Of a stretch of 49,114 bases of DNA, positions 24,892-33,260 are shown piece by piece; position 1 is the stretch's first letter, and the number at the start of each line of letters is the position of its first letter. Source of the DNA: Devosia sp. (GTDB lineage: Bacteria > Pseudomonadota > Alphaproteobacteria > Rhizobiales > Devosiaceae); the NCBI RefSeq assembly GCF_028290435.1, contig NZ_JAQGJV010000087.1, positions 1 to 49,114 of the forward strand, read 5' to 3'. The position numbers were made by a program, and so were the translations under genes. Under the pieces are notes generated by a model that was not told the DNA's origin, ran no database searches, and worked only from the letters and a program-made list of their open reading frames with translations.

Positions 24892-25908
24892 ATGGGAGTG
24901 GATACGATCCTGACCGATGGCATAGTACCGGCGCAAGTCCGGCGCCGACCCGAATCCCTGCTGCAGGTCGATCAACTCTCGATCGATATCGCGACGCGCG
25001 ATGCCAATGTGCGGCTGGTCGACAATGTCAGCTTCGGCATCGGCCGGGGCGAACGCGTCGCCCTGGTGGGGGAAAGCGGTTCAGGCAAGTCGGTCACCGC
25101 CCAGGCGCTGATGCGGCTCAATAGTCGGGTGAAGCTGTCGGGTCGTGTTCAGTTCGACGGCACGGACCTATTGTCGCTCTCTCCCCGGCAAATGACGGCG
25201 ATGCGCGGCCAACGCATGGGCATGGTGTTCCAGGACCCGATGAGTTCGCTCGATCCGCTGATGACGATTGGCGATCAGGTCGCCGAGACACTGCGTATTC
25301 GAGGGGTCTCCAAACGCGAGGCGCGCCAGCGGGCGCTCGATGTGCTCGATGAGCTCAAGGTCGAACGCGCGGCCGAGCGGCTGGACAGCTTTCCGCATGA
25401 ATTTTCCGGCGGCATGCGCCAGCGCGTGGTGCTGGCCATGGCGCTGGTGGGCGAGCCGCACCTGTTGATCGCCGACGAGCCCACCACGGCGCTCGACGTG
25501 CGCGTGCAGGAACGCGTGCTCGACCTGCTCGATGAAATCTCACGCCGCCGAAGCTTGGCCGTGCTGCTCATCACGCACGACCTGGGCATCGTGGCCGGCT
25601 TTGCCGACCGGGTGATGGTCATGTATTCGGGCCGCATCGTCGAGGAAAACGAAGCGACATTGTTGTTTGCCGAGCCACAGCATCCCTATACACGCGGCCT
25701 GCTCGAAGCGGTGCCGCGCGCCGATATTACGGTGGATCGTCTGCGCTCCATATCCGGCGCGCCCCCGGCCCCCGCCGCGCGACCAAGCGGCTGCACCTTC
25801 CACCCGCGCTGCGATCACGCCATGGCGGTATGTACCAGCGTCGAGCCTGGCGAAACCATCACGCCGCTGGGCGCGCGCGTCCGCTGCCACCTCTATGGGG
25901 AAGGGTGA
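24892..25908 (+). CDS. ABC transporter ATP-binding protein, DppD/OppD type
   Basis: This 338-residue protein has Walker A GESGSGKSV, Q-loop FQDPMSSLDP, signature FSGGMRQR and Walker B LLIADEP with the D-loop TTALD. Its C-terminal domain carries the cysteine-containing tail (SGCTFHPRCDHAMAVC and a final RCHLYG) typical of DppD/OppD, which can hold an iron-sulfur cluster. The stop overlaps the next ATPase start by one base (TGATG), so the two ATPases are made together. Confidence 0.92.
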   Translation: MGVDTILTDGIVPAQVRRRPESLLQVDQLSIDIATRDANVRLVDNVSFGIGRGERVALVGESGSGKSVTAQALMRLNSRVKLSGRVQFDGTDLLSLSPRQMTAMRGQRMGMVFQDPMSSLDPLMTIGDQVAETLRIRGVSKREARQRALDVLDELKVERAAERLDSFPHEFSGGMRQRVVLAMALVGEPHLLIADEPTTALDVRVQERVLDLLDEISRRRSLAVLLITHDLGIVAGFADRVMVMYSGRIVEENEATLLFAEPQHPYTRGLLEAVPRADITVDRLRSISGAPPAPAARPSGCTFHPRCDHAMAVCTSVEPGETITPLGARVRCHLYGEG

Positions 25909-26717
25909 TGCTGCAAATCGATCATATTTCGAAGTCGTTCCCTGCCGGCCGCGGCCAGCACACCATGGTGCTGGACGACATCGTCCTCAATGTCGATGAA
26001 GGCCAATCGGTTGGCCTTGTGGGCGAAAGCGGCTCGGGTAAATCGACGATCATTCGCTGCGCGCTGGGGCTGACCCGGCCCGATAGCGGACGAGTGAGTT
26101 ACAGCGGCATCGATGTGCATCGCTCTAGCCGCTTCGATACGCTGCGCTTCCGCCGCGACGTGCAATTGGTGTTCCAGGACCCCTATGCCAGCCTCAATCC
26201 CCGCATGACGGTGGAGGAACTGGTGAGCGAGGGCCTGCTGGTCCACAAGCTTGAAACCACCGCCGCCGGAAGGCGCGCCCGAGTGGTCGAAATGCTGGCC
26301 ATGGTTGGCCTCGGCGAGGAAGCACTGACGCGCTATCCGCGCTCGTTCTCGGGCGGCCAGCGCCAGCGCATTGCCATCGCGCGCGCGGTGGTGATCCGGC
26401 CCAAGCTGTTGATCTGCGACGAGCCGGTTTCGGCGCTCGACGTCTCGGTGCAGGCGCAGGTGATCAATCTGTTGCAGGATATGCAAAAGCAACTGGGTCT
26501 CGGCATCCTGTTCGTGGCGCATGATCTGGCAGTGGTCCGGCATTTGTGCACCACGGTCGCGGTGCTGGAACGCGGCAGAATTGTCGAGCACGGGACGCGC
26601 GAGCAGGTGTTTGATACCCCGCAACATGCCTATACCCAGGCACTGCTCAAAGCGGTGCCCATCCCCGATCCGGCGGTGGGCCGGGCGCGCCGGGCAGAGC
26701 GGCAGTTGGCGCCATGA
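25908..26717 (+). CDS. ABC transporter ATP-binding protein, DppF/OppF type
   Basis: This 269-residue protein has Walker A GESGSGKST, Q-loop FQDPYASLNPRMT, signature FSGGQRQR and Walker B LLICDEP with VSALDVS. The usual DppF C-terminal tail is short and lacks cysteines. It overlaps the upstream ATPase by one base. Its own stop overlaps the start of the arylmalonate decarboxylase-like gene (26714), so that enzyme is coupled to the importer. Confidence 0.92.
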   Translation: MLQIDHISKSFPAGRGQHTMVLDDIVLNVDEGQSVGLVGESGSGKSTIIRCALGLTRPDSGRVSYSGIDVHRSSRFDTLRFRRDVQLVFQDPYASLNPRMTVEELVSEGLLVHKLETTAAGRRARVVEMLAMVGLGEEALTRYPRSFSGGQRQRIAIARAVVIRPKLLICDEPVSALDVSVQAQVINLLQDMQKQLGLGILFVAHDLAVVRHLCTTVAVLERGRIVEHGTREQVFDTPQHAYTQALLKAVPIPDPAVGRARRAERQLAP

Positions 26718-27418
26718 AATCGTTCGGAACCATCACGCCGTCATCCAATATCATCGTCGAACGGGTGACGCTGGCGATGACGCGCGATATCGCGGACGTG
26801 TCGCCGCATTTCACCCGCTTCGGTTTTGCGGGCCCCAGTGACACGGTCGTCGAGGATTATCATTGGCCCTCGATGATGGGGGCAGCGCAATTGTTGGCCG
26901 ACGCGCATGTCGATCTGATCTGCTGGAACGGCAGCAAGGGCGGCGAACTGGGATTCGATCGCGACCGGGTGCTGTGCCGGCGCATCGAGGATGAGTTCGG
27001 CATTCCGGCGGTCACTTCGGTGCTGGCGCTCGACAGCCTCCTGTCCTCGAACGGCATCAAGCGCATCGCTTTTGTCACGCCCTTCCGCCAAGAGGTGAAC
27101 GACAAGATCATGCGTGGCTGGAGCGCGGCGGGCTACGACTGCGTGGCCAATCTCGGCGCTGGGCTAAGCGAGAATTTCAGCTATTCGACCATGGCGCCGG
27201 CAACGCTCACGGCCATGGCCCGTCGGGTCGCGGCGTCGAAGCCAGATGCGATTCTGTTCTATTGCACTAACCTGCCCGGAGCCGGGCTCTGCGCCGCGCT
27301 TGAGGAAGAGTTGGACCTGCCCGTCCTCGATTCCGTGTCTGCCGGCGTCTGGGGCGCACTCTCCGGGCTGGGTCTGGGCAGCAGCCTGCCCGCAAAATGG
27401 GGCAGGCTGCTGCGCTAG
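26714..27418 (+). CDS. Maleate isomerase/arylmalonate decarboxylase-family protein
   Basis: This 234-residue member of the Asp/Glu racemase superfamily shows GTITPSSN at residues 5-12, as in maleate cis-trans isomerase and arylmalonate decarboxylase. Racemases and maleate isomerase use two cysteines. Here the first position reads NGSK (Gly73) and only the second cysteine is kept (Cys184 in FYCTN). Arylmalonate decarboxylase has the same Gly/Cys arrangement (Gly74, Cys188), so a cofactor-free decarboxylase is plausible. Cys70 lies nearby and could complicate this reading. The start overlaps the ATPase gene by four bases. The last codons encode a perfect 14-pair inverted repeat. The next gene converges, with a single base between the stops. 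Confidence 0.78.
   Translation: MKSFGTITPSSNIIVERVTLAMTRDIADVSPHFTRFGFAGPSDTVVEDYHWPSMMGAAQLLADAHVDLICWNGSKGGELGFDRDRVLCRRIEDEFGIPAVTSVLALDSLLSSNGIKRIAFVTPFRQEVNDKIMRGWSAAGYDCVANLGAGLSENFSYSTMAPATLTAMARRVAASKPDAILFYCTNLPGAGLCAALEEELDLPVLDSVSAGVWGALSGLGLGSSLPAKWGRLLR
27378..27413. terminator. Perfect 14-pair inverted repeat inside the gene end, likely bidirectional terminator
   Basis: GCAGCAGCCTGCCC (27378-27391) pairs fully with GGGCAGGCTGCTGC (27400-27413) around an 8-base loop. It lies within the last codons of the decarboxylase-like gene and just beyond the end of the convergent TIM-barrel gene. With one base between the stops, this coding hairpin may serve both directions, although no T-tract follows. 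Confidence 0.5.
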
Positions 27419-27419
27419 G

Positions 27420-28373
27420 TCAGGCGTTCGCCTTTAGCCATTCGATGCTTGGTGCCAGCCGGACAAATACATCCTTCTGGTCCGGCACCGGTGTATTGGC
27501 GCGCTCATGCTTCACCGTGGCCGAGATCAGCGCGCGATATTCATCGAGCGTCGCATCCGACTGTGCGGCGAGCCAGTCCTTGTCGAAGACCGGCATGGCG
27601 AATTGGCCGCGATGAAACTCGATCCAGCGGGTGGCATTGGGCACCAGAGCCAGCAGCTCGCTCCAATCGATATCGCCGGTGCCGAGCGGGGTCAGGTAGC
27701 GGCGCATTAGGTCGCCGTCGAAGGTGGTGTAGCAATCGTCGATATGGACCTGCGCTACGTGCTTGGCGATGCGGCGGGTGCATTCAACCGCCTCTTCCAT
27801 GCGGCAGGGCACATTGACCGGGTCATGGGCGATGCCGAGCAGGTCTTCTCCGACCTCGTCGATGATGCGCAGGATTTCGAAGGTAGAGATTTCCTCGTGT
27901 GTCTTGATCAGCAGCCGCGTGCCGCTCTCGCGGATCGCGGGGGCAAGTGCCTTGACGCCATCGATTACGCCCTGCAATTGGGCCGACCACGGCACCAACG
28001 GATCGTCGCGGTCCTCGATCATGCCGACGACGAAGAACACGGTCTTGGCGCCGAGCGTCGGCATGGCGCGCAGCACCTTTTCCAGGCCCTTGACCATGTC
28101 GCCGTCACCGGCGTCGATCAGTGATTTGCAACGCTCGGGCCGGGCGGGATTGAAGGTGCCGACGCCGGCATTGAGAATGATGTCACGCGCCTCGGCGGCC
28201 CGCCGCAAGTCCGCCAGCGCTGCCGGATCGAGCGTCGGCAGCACCGACAGGATATTGCCGAACAACACCCCTCCAAGGCCAAGCGCCTTGGCCTTGTCGA
28301 AGATTTCTATGGGGGACAGGGTCTCGTAGCCGGGCAGGCTGTTGTTGAATACGCCGATCAAGTCGGTCTCCAT
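27420..28373 (-). CDS. TIM-barrel protein of the sugar phosphate isomerase/epimerase (AP endonuclease 2-like) family
   Basis: This 317-residue predicted xylose-isomerase-like barrel starts at the ATG at 28373, giving METDLIGVFNNSLPG; an upstream extension to 28439 would cross the operator at 28408-28417 and is unlikely. Probable metal ligands are in IKTHEEIST (Glu and His), AHDPVN (Asp), HIDDCY and WIEFHRG. It resembles the gene at 34464-35540, which shares THEEI and an aldose-epimerase-like layout. Family members include epimerases, isomerases and dehydratases of sugars and inositols, so the reaction is not predictable. It is divergent from the CUT1 importer, with shared operator sites. Confidence 0.75.
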   Translation of the reverse strand: METDLIGVFNNSLPGYETLSPIEIFDKAKALGLGGVLFGNILSVLPTLDPAALADLRRAAEARDIILNAGVGTFNPARPERCKSLIDAGDGDMVKGLEKVLRAMPTLGAKTVFFVVGMIEDRDDPLVPWSAQLQGVIDGVKALAPAIRESGTRLLIKTHEEISTFEILRIIDEVGEDLLGIAHDPVNVPCRMEEAVECTRRIAKHVAQVHIDDCYTTFDGDLMRRYLTPLGTGDIDWSELLALVPNATRWIEFHRGQFAMPVFDKDWLAAQSDATLDEYRALISATVKHERANTPVPDQKDVFVRLAPSIEWLKANA

Positions 28374-28709
28374 GGTTGGTGCTCGGTGTGTCGCCGCTCG
28401 GCAATTCTTGTATACAAAACATAACATATTGGCATGCAAAATGTGGATGGCTGCAATGCGTTTTGTTGCCGCGCGAACGTAGTCTGTCTATTTGTAGCGG
28501 AACCTGAACCTGCCTCATTGCAGCCAAACCCGCCGTGCGACAGGCATTTTTCCTTCCCGCGGGTAATAATTCTTCGTTAACAGTCTGGTTGCGACGCACG
28601 CGTCACGCGACCAAAGGTGCAACATAGCGTTGGACGTTTTGTATCGGATTTGTTGACACGTAGAATACAAAACGGCAGGCTCATCTCATAGCGAGGACCG
28701 GGGAACAGC
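28374..28709. promoter_or_regulatory. Divergent control region with TTGTATACAA operators
   Basis: TTGTATACAA lies at 28408-28417, upstream of the minus-strand TIM-barrel gene. Before the plus-strand ATPase gene, GTTTTGTAT (28636-28644) and ATACAAAAC (28664-28672) form inverted arms around TTGACA (28653-28658), a good -35 element. A repressor bound here would cover the promoter. No gene was recognised in this stretch. Confidence 0.6.
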
Positions 28710-29780
28710 ATGGCCAGCGTTCAGATGCGCAAGGTAATCAAAAACTTCGCTGGGGCGGAAGTGCTCAAGGGCGTCGATTTCGACATCGTCGATGGCGAGT
28801 TCCTCAGCCTTGTTGGCCCATCGGGTTGCGGCAAGTCTACGCTGCTGCGGATGATCGCCGGGCTGGAAGATATCACAGGCGGCGAAATCCACATTGCCGG
28901 CCAAGTGGTGAACGGCCTTGCCGCCAAAGACCGGGATATTGCCATGGTGTTCCAGAACTATGCGCTCTATCCCCACATGACGGTGCGCGAGAATCTCAGC
29001 TTCGCGCTCGAAATGCGCGGCGAGTTCAAGGCACATATCGAAAAGCAGGTTGCCCATGCAGCCGGCATTCTGGGGCTGGAACAACTGCTCGATCGATATC
29101 CGCGCCAGCTCTCGGGCGGCCAGCAGCAACGCGTCGCCATGGGCCGCGCCATCGTGCGCAATCCGCAGGTTTTCCTGTTCGATGAGCCGCTCTCCAATCT
29201 CGACGCCAAGCTGCGCGTGCAGATGCGCACCGAGATCAAGGACCTGCACGAGCGGCTGAAGACCACAACCATCTATGTCACTCACGACCAGATTGAAGCC
29301 ATGACCATGGCCGACCGCATCGTGGTGATGCGTCTTGGTGTCGTCGAGCAGATCGGCACGCCGCTGGAGCTTTATGACCATCCGGCAAATTCCTTCGTCG
29401 GCACTTTCATCGGCTCGCCGTCGATGAACCTGCTGCGGGGCCGGTTAGTGGGTGGCGATAAAGGCCTCGTTTTCGAGCATGGCGGTGGCCAGTCCATGCC
29501 GCTCGGCGCCGCCTTGAGCGGCGTCGTGCCTGGCACTGGAGTCGATCTCGGCATTCGCCCCGAACACTTGACGCTCGGCGACACCGGTTTTGCCGCCAAG
29601 GTCGTGGTGGTCGAACCGACCGGCGCCGAAACCCAGGTGGTCGCCGATATAGACGGCCAACGCGTGACCGCCATCGTCAAGGACCGCGTCTCCATCGTGC
29701 GCGGCGATCTCATTCATCTCGCGCCCGATACGGCGCGGGTCCACTGCTTCGATGCTGGGACCGGTCATCGTCTCCCCTGA
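28710..29780 (+). CDS. ABC transporter ATP-binding protein, CUT1 (UgpC/MalK-like)
   Basis: This 356-residue protein has Walker [11 protein letters not shown]-loop [10 protein letters not shown], signature LSGGQQQR, Walker B VFLFDEP with LSNLDAKLR and the switch histidine in VTHDQIEAM. The C-terminal TOBE domain (about residues 235-356) holds [13 protein letters not shown]. This is the MalK/UgpC layout used for carbohydrates and polyols, though this family also moves other solutes. It heads an operon in unusual order, with the ATPase first, then binding protein, permeases, a creatinase-like enzyme, a TIM barrel and two amidohydrolases. Operator-like sites precede it. Confidence 0.93.
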   Translation: MASVQMRKVIKNFAGAEVLKGVDFDIVDGEFLSLVGPSGCGKSTLLRMIAGLEDITGGEIHIAGQVVNGLAAKDRDIAMVFQNYALYPHMTVRENLSFALEMRGEFKAHIEKQVAHAAGILGLEQLLDRYPRQLSGGQQQRVAMGRAIVRNPQVFLFDEPLSNLDAKLRVQMRTEIKDLHERLKTTTIYVTHDQIEAMTMADRIVVMRLGVVEQIGTPLELYDHPANSFVGTFIGSPSMNLLRGRLVGGDKGLVFEHGGGQSMPLGAALSGVVPGTGVDLGIRPEHLTLGDTGFAAKVVVVEPTGAETQVVADIDGQRVTAIVKDRVSIVRGDLIHLAPDTARVHCFDAGTGHRLP

Positions 29781-29798
29781 CCGCCTGGCATCGCTGAA

Positions 29799-29830
29799 CG
29801 GGGCGGCTCCGCCGCAAGGCAGCCGCCCCG
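29799..29830. terminator. Hairpin between ATPase and binding-protein genes
   Basis: CGGGGCGGCT (29799-29808) pairs with AGCCGCCCCG (29821-29830) without a T-tract. It is probably an mRNA-stabilising or partial-termination element in the operon. Confidence 0.5.
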
Positions 29831-29915
29831 CATCGCCACCCGATTTTGAACCGCTTTGCCGGTCGCGTTCACTCGCGCCCGCAAGATCCAACGCAACCCG
29901 AATTCCGAGGACCTC

Positions 29916-31361
29916 ATGACCAAATCAAGTGACCTGCCGGGACTGAAATCGAGCCTCTCACGGCGTACGGTTCTGCGCGGCATCGCCGCTACTGCCGGGG
30001 TGCTGGCGATGCCCGCCATCCTGCCATCGCGCGCCTTTGCCGCTACGCCTGGCAGCAATCCGGGCAAATACAAGATCGATCTGGGCGGTTATACCGGTCC
30101 CGAACTGACCAACGCCCCGATCACGCTCAAGATCATGCGCCAGGAATTTCCGCCTGAAGTGAACGCGGTGATGCAGGCCCAATACGATGCCTTCTCGGCG
30201 GCCTATCCGAACATCACCATTCAGGAAGAGCGCGTGCCCTATGGCGACCTGCCCACCAAGGTGCAGGTCTATGTGACTTCGGGCAGTGCCCCCGACATCA
30301 TGATGGGCCGCAACGACTTCGCTTCGGCCTATGCGGCCGGTCAGCTCACCCTGCCGCTGCAGCAGTTCCTGTCCGCCGATTTCATCGAGGACGTCTATGC
30401 GCCGCTGCGCGAGTCGGCGACCATCGACGGCAATCTGGTTTGTCTGCCCTGGGAGACCAACCCGGTCTATATGGCGTTCAACCGCGACATCTATGACAAG
30501 CTCAAGATCACGCCGCCGCCCGAAGTCGGCGAGTTCGACGGCGGCTGGACCGTCGAGCAATATATGCAGAACTTCGACGACGTCACCAAGGCCCTGCGCG
30601 CCTCAGGCGATACCCAGACCTTCGCGCTGGCCGCATCCGGCTATGGCAATGGCGGGCCGGGCTCCAACTATACCCAGCTCGAAAGCATCTGGGTGCGCAT
30701 GATGGGCGATCCCAAAGCGGCCAAGGATTCCTCGGTCTACAACACCTTCATGGGGGTGTCCGAAGACGGCTTCACCGCCAGCGGCTATGTGAACACGCCC
30801 GAAGCCGCTGCCGGCCTCGCCAACTACCAGACGGTGTTCAAGAGCGGCTATACGCCCACCGGCGTCGTGCCCGACCAGTTCCGCGGCGGTGCTGCGGCCG
30901 TCACCTTCAGCGGCACCGGCACGGTCAAGCGCTTCCTCAAGACTGGCCAACCCTTCAATTTCGGTATGTCCCCGGCGCCCAAGGGAACCATCGCCTACAC
31001 CACCACGGTCGCCGATTCGCCGACCATCTATTCGGGTACGCCCTATCCGGCGGAGACCGCGGCACTGCTCGCCTTCATCTGCAATGACGCCAACCGCTTC
31101 GCCTTCCACGATGCCTGGGGCTCGATGCCGGTGCGCAAGACCCTAGTCGATGCACTGCCCGAATATGCCTCCGACCAGCGCCTCGTGCTCGGCACCAATG
31201 TTGCCGACAATGCTTTCGGCCCGCCCAAGTCGGTCGGCTGGTTCGACTATTTCAGCGCTATCAACCCGGCAGTGAAGGACATCGCGCTCGGCACCGATCC
31301 GCAGACCCGTCTCAATGACGTGGCCACGCAGATCGACGGCCTCCTGGCCAAATACAAGTGA
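29916..31361 (+). CDS. Extracellular solute-binding protein (family 1, CUT1 type), Tat-exported
   Basis: This 481-residue binding protein has a clear twin-arginine signal (SLSRRTVLRGIAAT near residue 15) and a hydrophobic core ending at SRAFAA. The mature part contains family 1 features such as VQVYVTSGSAPDIMMGRNDF and NPVYMAFNRDIYDKL. The ATG at 29916 with GAGG upstream puts the Tat motif at the expected distance; a GTG at 29856 would add 20 unlikely residues. Export by Tat suggests folding before export. The ligand is unknown; CUT1 proteins usually bind sugars, but the neighbouring amidohydrolases point to a nitrogenous solute. Confidence 0.9.
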   Translation: MTKSSDLPGLKSSLSRRTVLRGIAATAGVLAMPAILPSRAFAATPGSNPGKYKIDLGGYTGPELTNAPITLKIMRQEFPPEVNAVMQAQYDAFSAAYPNITIQEERVPYGDLPTKVQVYVTSGSAPDIMMGRNDFASAYAAGQLTLPLQQFLSADFIEDVYAPLRESATIDGNLVCLPWETNPVYMAFNRDIYDKLKITPPPEVGEFDGGWTVEQYMQNFDDVTKALRASGDTQTFALAASGYGNGGPGSNYTQLESIWVRMMGDPKAAKDSSVYNTFMGVSEDGFTASGYVNTPEAAAGLANYQTVFKSGYTPTGVVPDQFRGGAAAVTFSGTGTVKRFLKTGQPFNFGMSPAPKGTIAYTTTVADSPTIYSGTPYPAETAALLAFICNDANRFAFHDAWGSMPVRKTLVDALPEYASDQRLVLGTNVADNAFGPPKSVGWFDYFSAINPAVKDIALGTDPQTRLNDVATQIDGLLAKYK

Positions 31362-31368
31362 CCCCAGG

Positions 31369-31399
31369 CGCCCCGCCGCTCTGCACCGGCGGCGGGGCG
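31369..31399 (+). terminator. Hairpin after the binding-protein gene
   Basis: CGCCCCGCCGC pairs with GCGGCGGGGCG (11 pairs, 9-base loop) immediately after the binding-protein stop and 61 bases before the permease start. Its placement is the same as the hairpin at 10285-10309 in the first importer, so it probably sets the ratio of binding protein to permease. Confidence 0.6.
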
Positions 31400-31460
31400 T
31401 CGCTCCATTTGACGAGGGCCAGTGGCGGAACGCCACTTTGTTTGAAGAGGGACTGCGGCC

Positions 31461-32363
31461 ATGAAGTTTCCAAGCTGGACAGGTAATCCGACGCGGCGCG
31501 GCGAGCTGGTCATCGGCCCGCTGATGATCCTGCCGGCGGCACTTGGCCTCTGCATCTTCCAGTTCTGGCCGCTCGGCGTCGCCATCCTCAACAGTTTTCG
31601 TGCCTTCAATCCGTTCAATCACCGGCCCAATGGCTGGGTGGGTTTCGGCAATTACCAGGCGGTACTGGCCGATCCGTCGTTCCAGTCCTCGTTCTGGGTT
31701 TCGCTGATTTATATGGTCCTGATGATCGTCATCATCATTCCGTCGGCCCTGGGCCTCGCGATCCTCTTGGACAAACGCATGCCGGGCACGGCGCTGGCGC
31801 GCGGCGCCATTCTGGGCGCACTGGCGTCATCCGAGGCGGTGGCGGCGCTGATCTGGAACGCCATCTACCAGCCCAATAGCGGCCTGCTCGACGTGATCTT
31901 CCAGACGTTCGGCCTGCCGTCGCAGCCATTCCTGACCGACGGGCATCTTGCCGTGGTCTGCATCGTCATCATGACCGCCTGGAAGGATATCGGCCTGCCG
32001 ATGCTGATTTTCCTCGGCGCGCTACAGGCCATCCCGCCGCATCTATTCGAGGCCGCTTCGATGGATGGCGCCAATCGCTGGAACAAGTTCTGGCGCATCA
32101 CGCTGCCGCTGCTGCGACCGAGCCTGGTGCTGGGCCTGTTCATGACCACGATTGCCGCGGCGCGCCTGTTCACCCCGATCCAGATTCTTACTGCGGGCGG
32201 GCCGAACGGGCAGACCTCCAACATCGCCTACTTCTCCTACGCGCAGGCATTCCTGTTCAATTCGCCCGGACCGGCTGCGGCCAGTGTCGTCATGATGCTG
32301 CTCATGCTCGTCGCCATCACCATTATCCAGGCTCGCGCCCTGCGCAGCCGCTCTGGGATCTGA
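31461..32363 (+). CDS. ABC transporter permease, CUT1 (MalF/UgpA-like)
   Basis: This 300-residue inner-membrane protein has about six helices. The coupling EAA loop reads FEAASMDGANRWNKFWRITLP near residue 200, which marks a CUT1 permease. The family segment GWVGFGNYQAVLADP lies after helix 1. The next permease starts three bases after its stop. Confidence 0.92.
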   Translation: MKFPSWTGNPTRRGELVIGPLMILPAALGLCIFQFWPLGVAILNSFRAFNPFNHRPNGWVGFGNYQAVLADPSFQSSFWVSLIYMVLMIVIIIPSALGLAILLDKRMPGTALARGAILGALASSEAVAALIWNAIYQPNSGLLDVIFQTFGLPSQPFLTDGHLAVVCIVIMTAWKDIGLPMLIFLGALQAIPPHLFEAASMDGANRWNKFWRITLPLLRPSLVLGLFMTTIAAARLFTPIQILTAGGPNGQTSNIAYFSYAQAFLFNSPGPAAASVVMMLLMLVAITIIQARALRSRSGI

Positions 32364-32366
32364 GCC

Positions 32367-33260
32367 ATGGCCAGCGACACTCTCTCGATCGCCGATAAAA
32401 TCATCGCCAAGCCCGCGCCGTTGACGCAGATCCGCAGGGGCACTGTATTCGGCGCCATGGGGCTGCTGCTCGTCGCAGTCTTCTTCGCCTTCCCCATCGT
32501 CTGGTCGGCGCTGTCGTCGCTGAAATCAACGGACGATATCGTCAAGTTCCGCTATCCGCTGACCTGGTGGACGTTTTTCCCGCCGTTTCCGACGCTGGAA
32601 AACTACTACGCGCTATTCTTCCAGTTGAACTTCCAGCGCGCTTTGCTCAACACGGTGATCGCGAGCGCCGGGCAGGTGATCATCGCGGTGGTGACCTCGA
32701 CGCTGGCAGGTTATGCCTTTGCCCGGCTGCGCTTTCCGCTGCGCAATGCGCTGTTCGGCCTGCTGCTGGTGACCGCCTTCATCCCGCTCGAAGTCATCCT
32801 CGTGCCGCTCTATGAGGTGGTCAAGGGCATGGGCCTGGTCTCGACGTACCCCGCACTGTTCCTGCCCTTCGCCTGCAGCCCCTTCGGCATCTACCTGATG
32901 CGGCAGGCCTTCCAGTCGATCCCGGTCGAACTCGATGATGCCGCCCGCGTCGATGGCGCCTCGACCCTCAAAATCTTCTGGCGCATCGCGCTGCCCAATG
33001 TGAAGCCGGCGCTCGCTACCCTGGTGCTGATCCAGTTCATTTGGAGCTGGAACGCCTATCTCTGGCCGCTGGTGATCATCCAGGACCCCAGCATGCAGAT
33101 CGCCCAGGTCGCCATCGCCGGCTACAAGAGCGTGCCGAACTTCCCCCTCGACGGTCCGCTGTTTGCCGGCGTCACCGTCGTGACCATCCCCCTGGTGGCC
33201 ATCGCCATCATCCTGCAGCGCTACTACGTGCGCGGCCTCATGAGTTCAGGAATTCGCTGA
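32367..33260 (+). CDS. ABC transporter permease, CUT1 (MalG/UgpE-like)
   Basis: This 297-residue inner-membrane protein has an N-terminal helix followed by the short periplasmic link LSSLKSTDDI and the TLENY segment, then five helices. The coupling loop (DDAARVDGASTLKIFWRI) lies near residue 190. It overlaps the creatinase-like gene by one base (TGATG at 33258-33262), which places that enzyme in the same transcript. Confidence 0.92.
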   Translation: MASDTLSIADKIIAKPAPLTQIRRGTVFGAMGLLLVAVFFAFPIVWSALSSLKSTDDIVKFRYPLTWWTFFPPFPTLENYYALFFQLNFQRALLNTVIASAGQVIIAVVTSTLAGYAFARLRFPLRNALFGLLLVTAFIPLEVILVPLYEVVKGMGLVSTYPALFLPFACSPFGIYLMRQAFQSIPVELDDAARVDGASTLKIFWRIALPNVKPALATLVLIQFIWSWNAYLWPLVIIQDPSMQIAQVAIAGYKSVPNFPLDGPLFAGVTVVTIPLVAIAIILQRYYVRGLMSSGIR

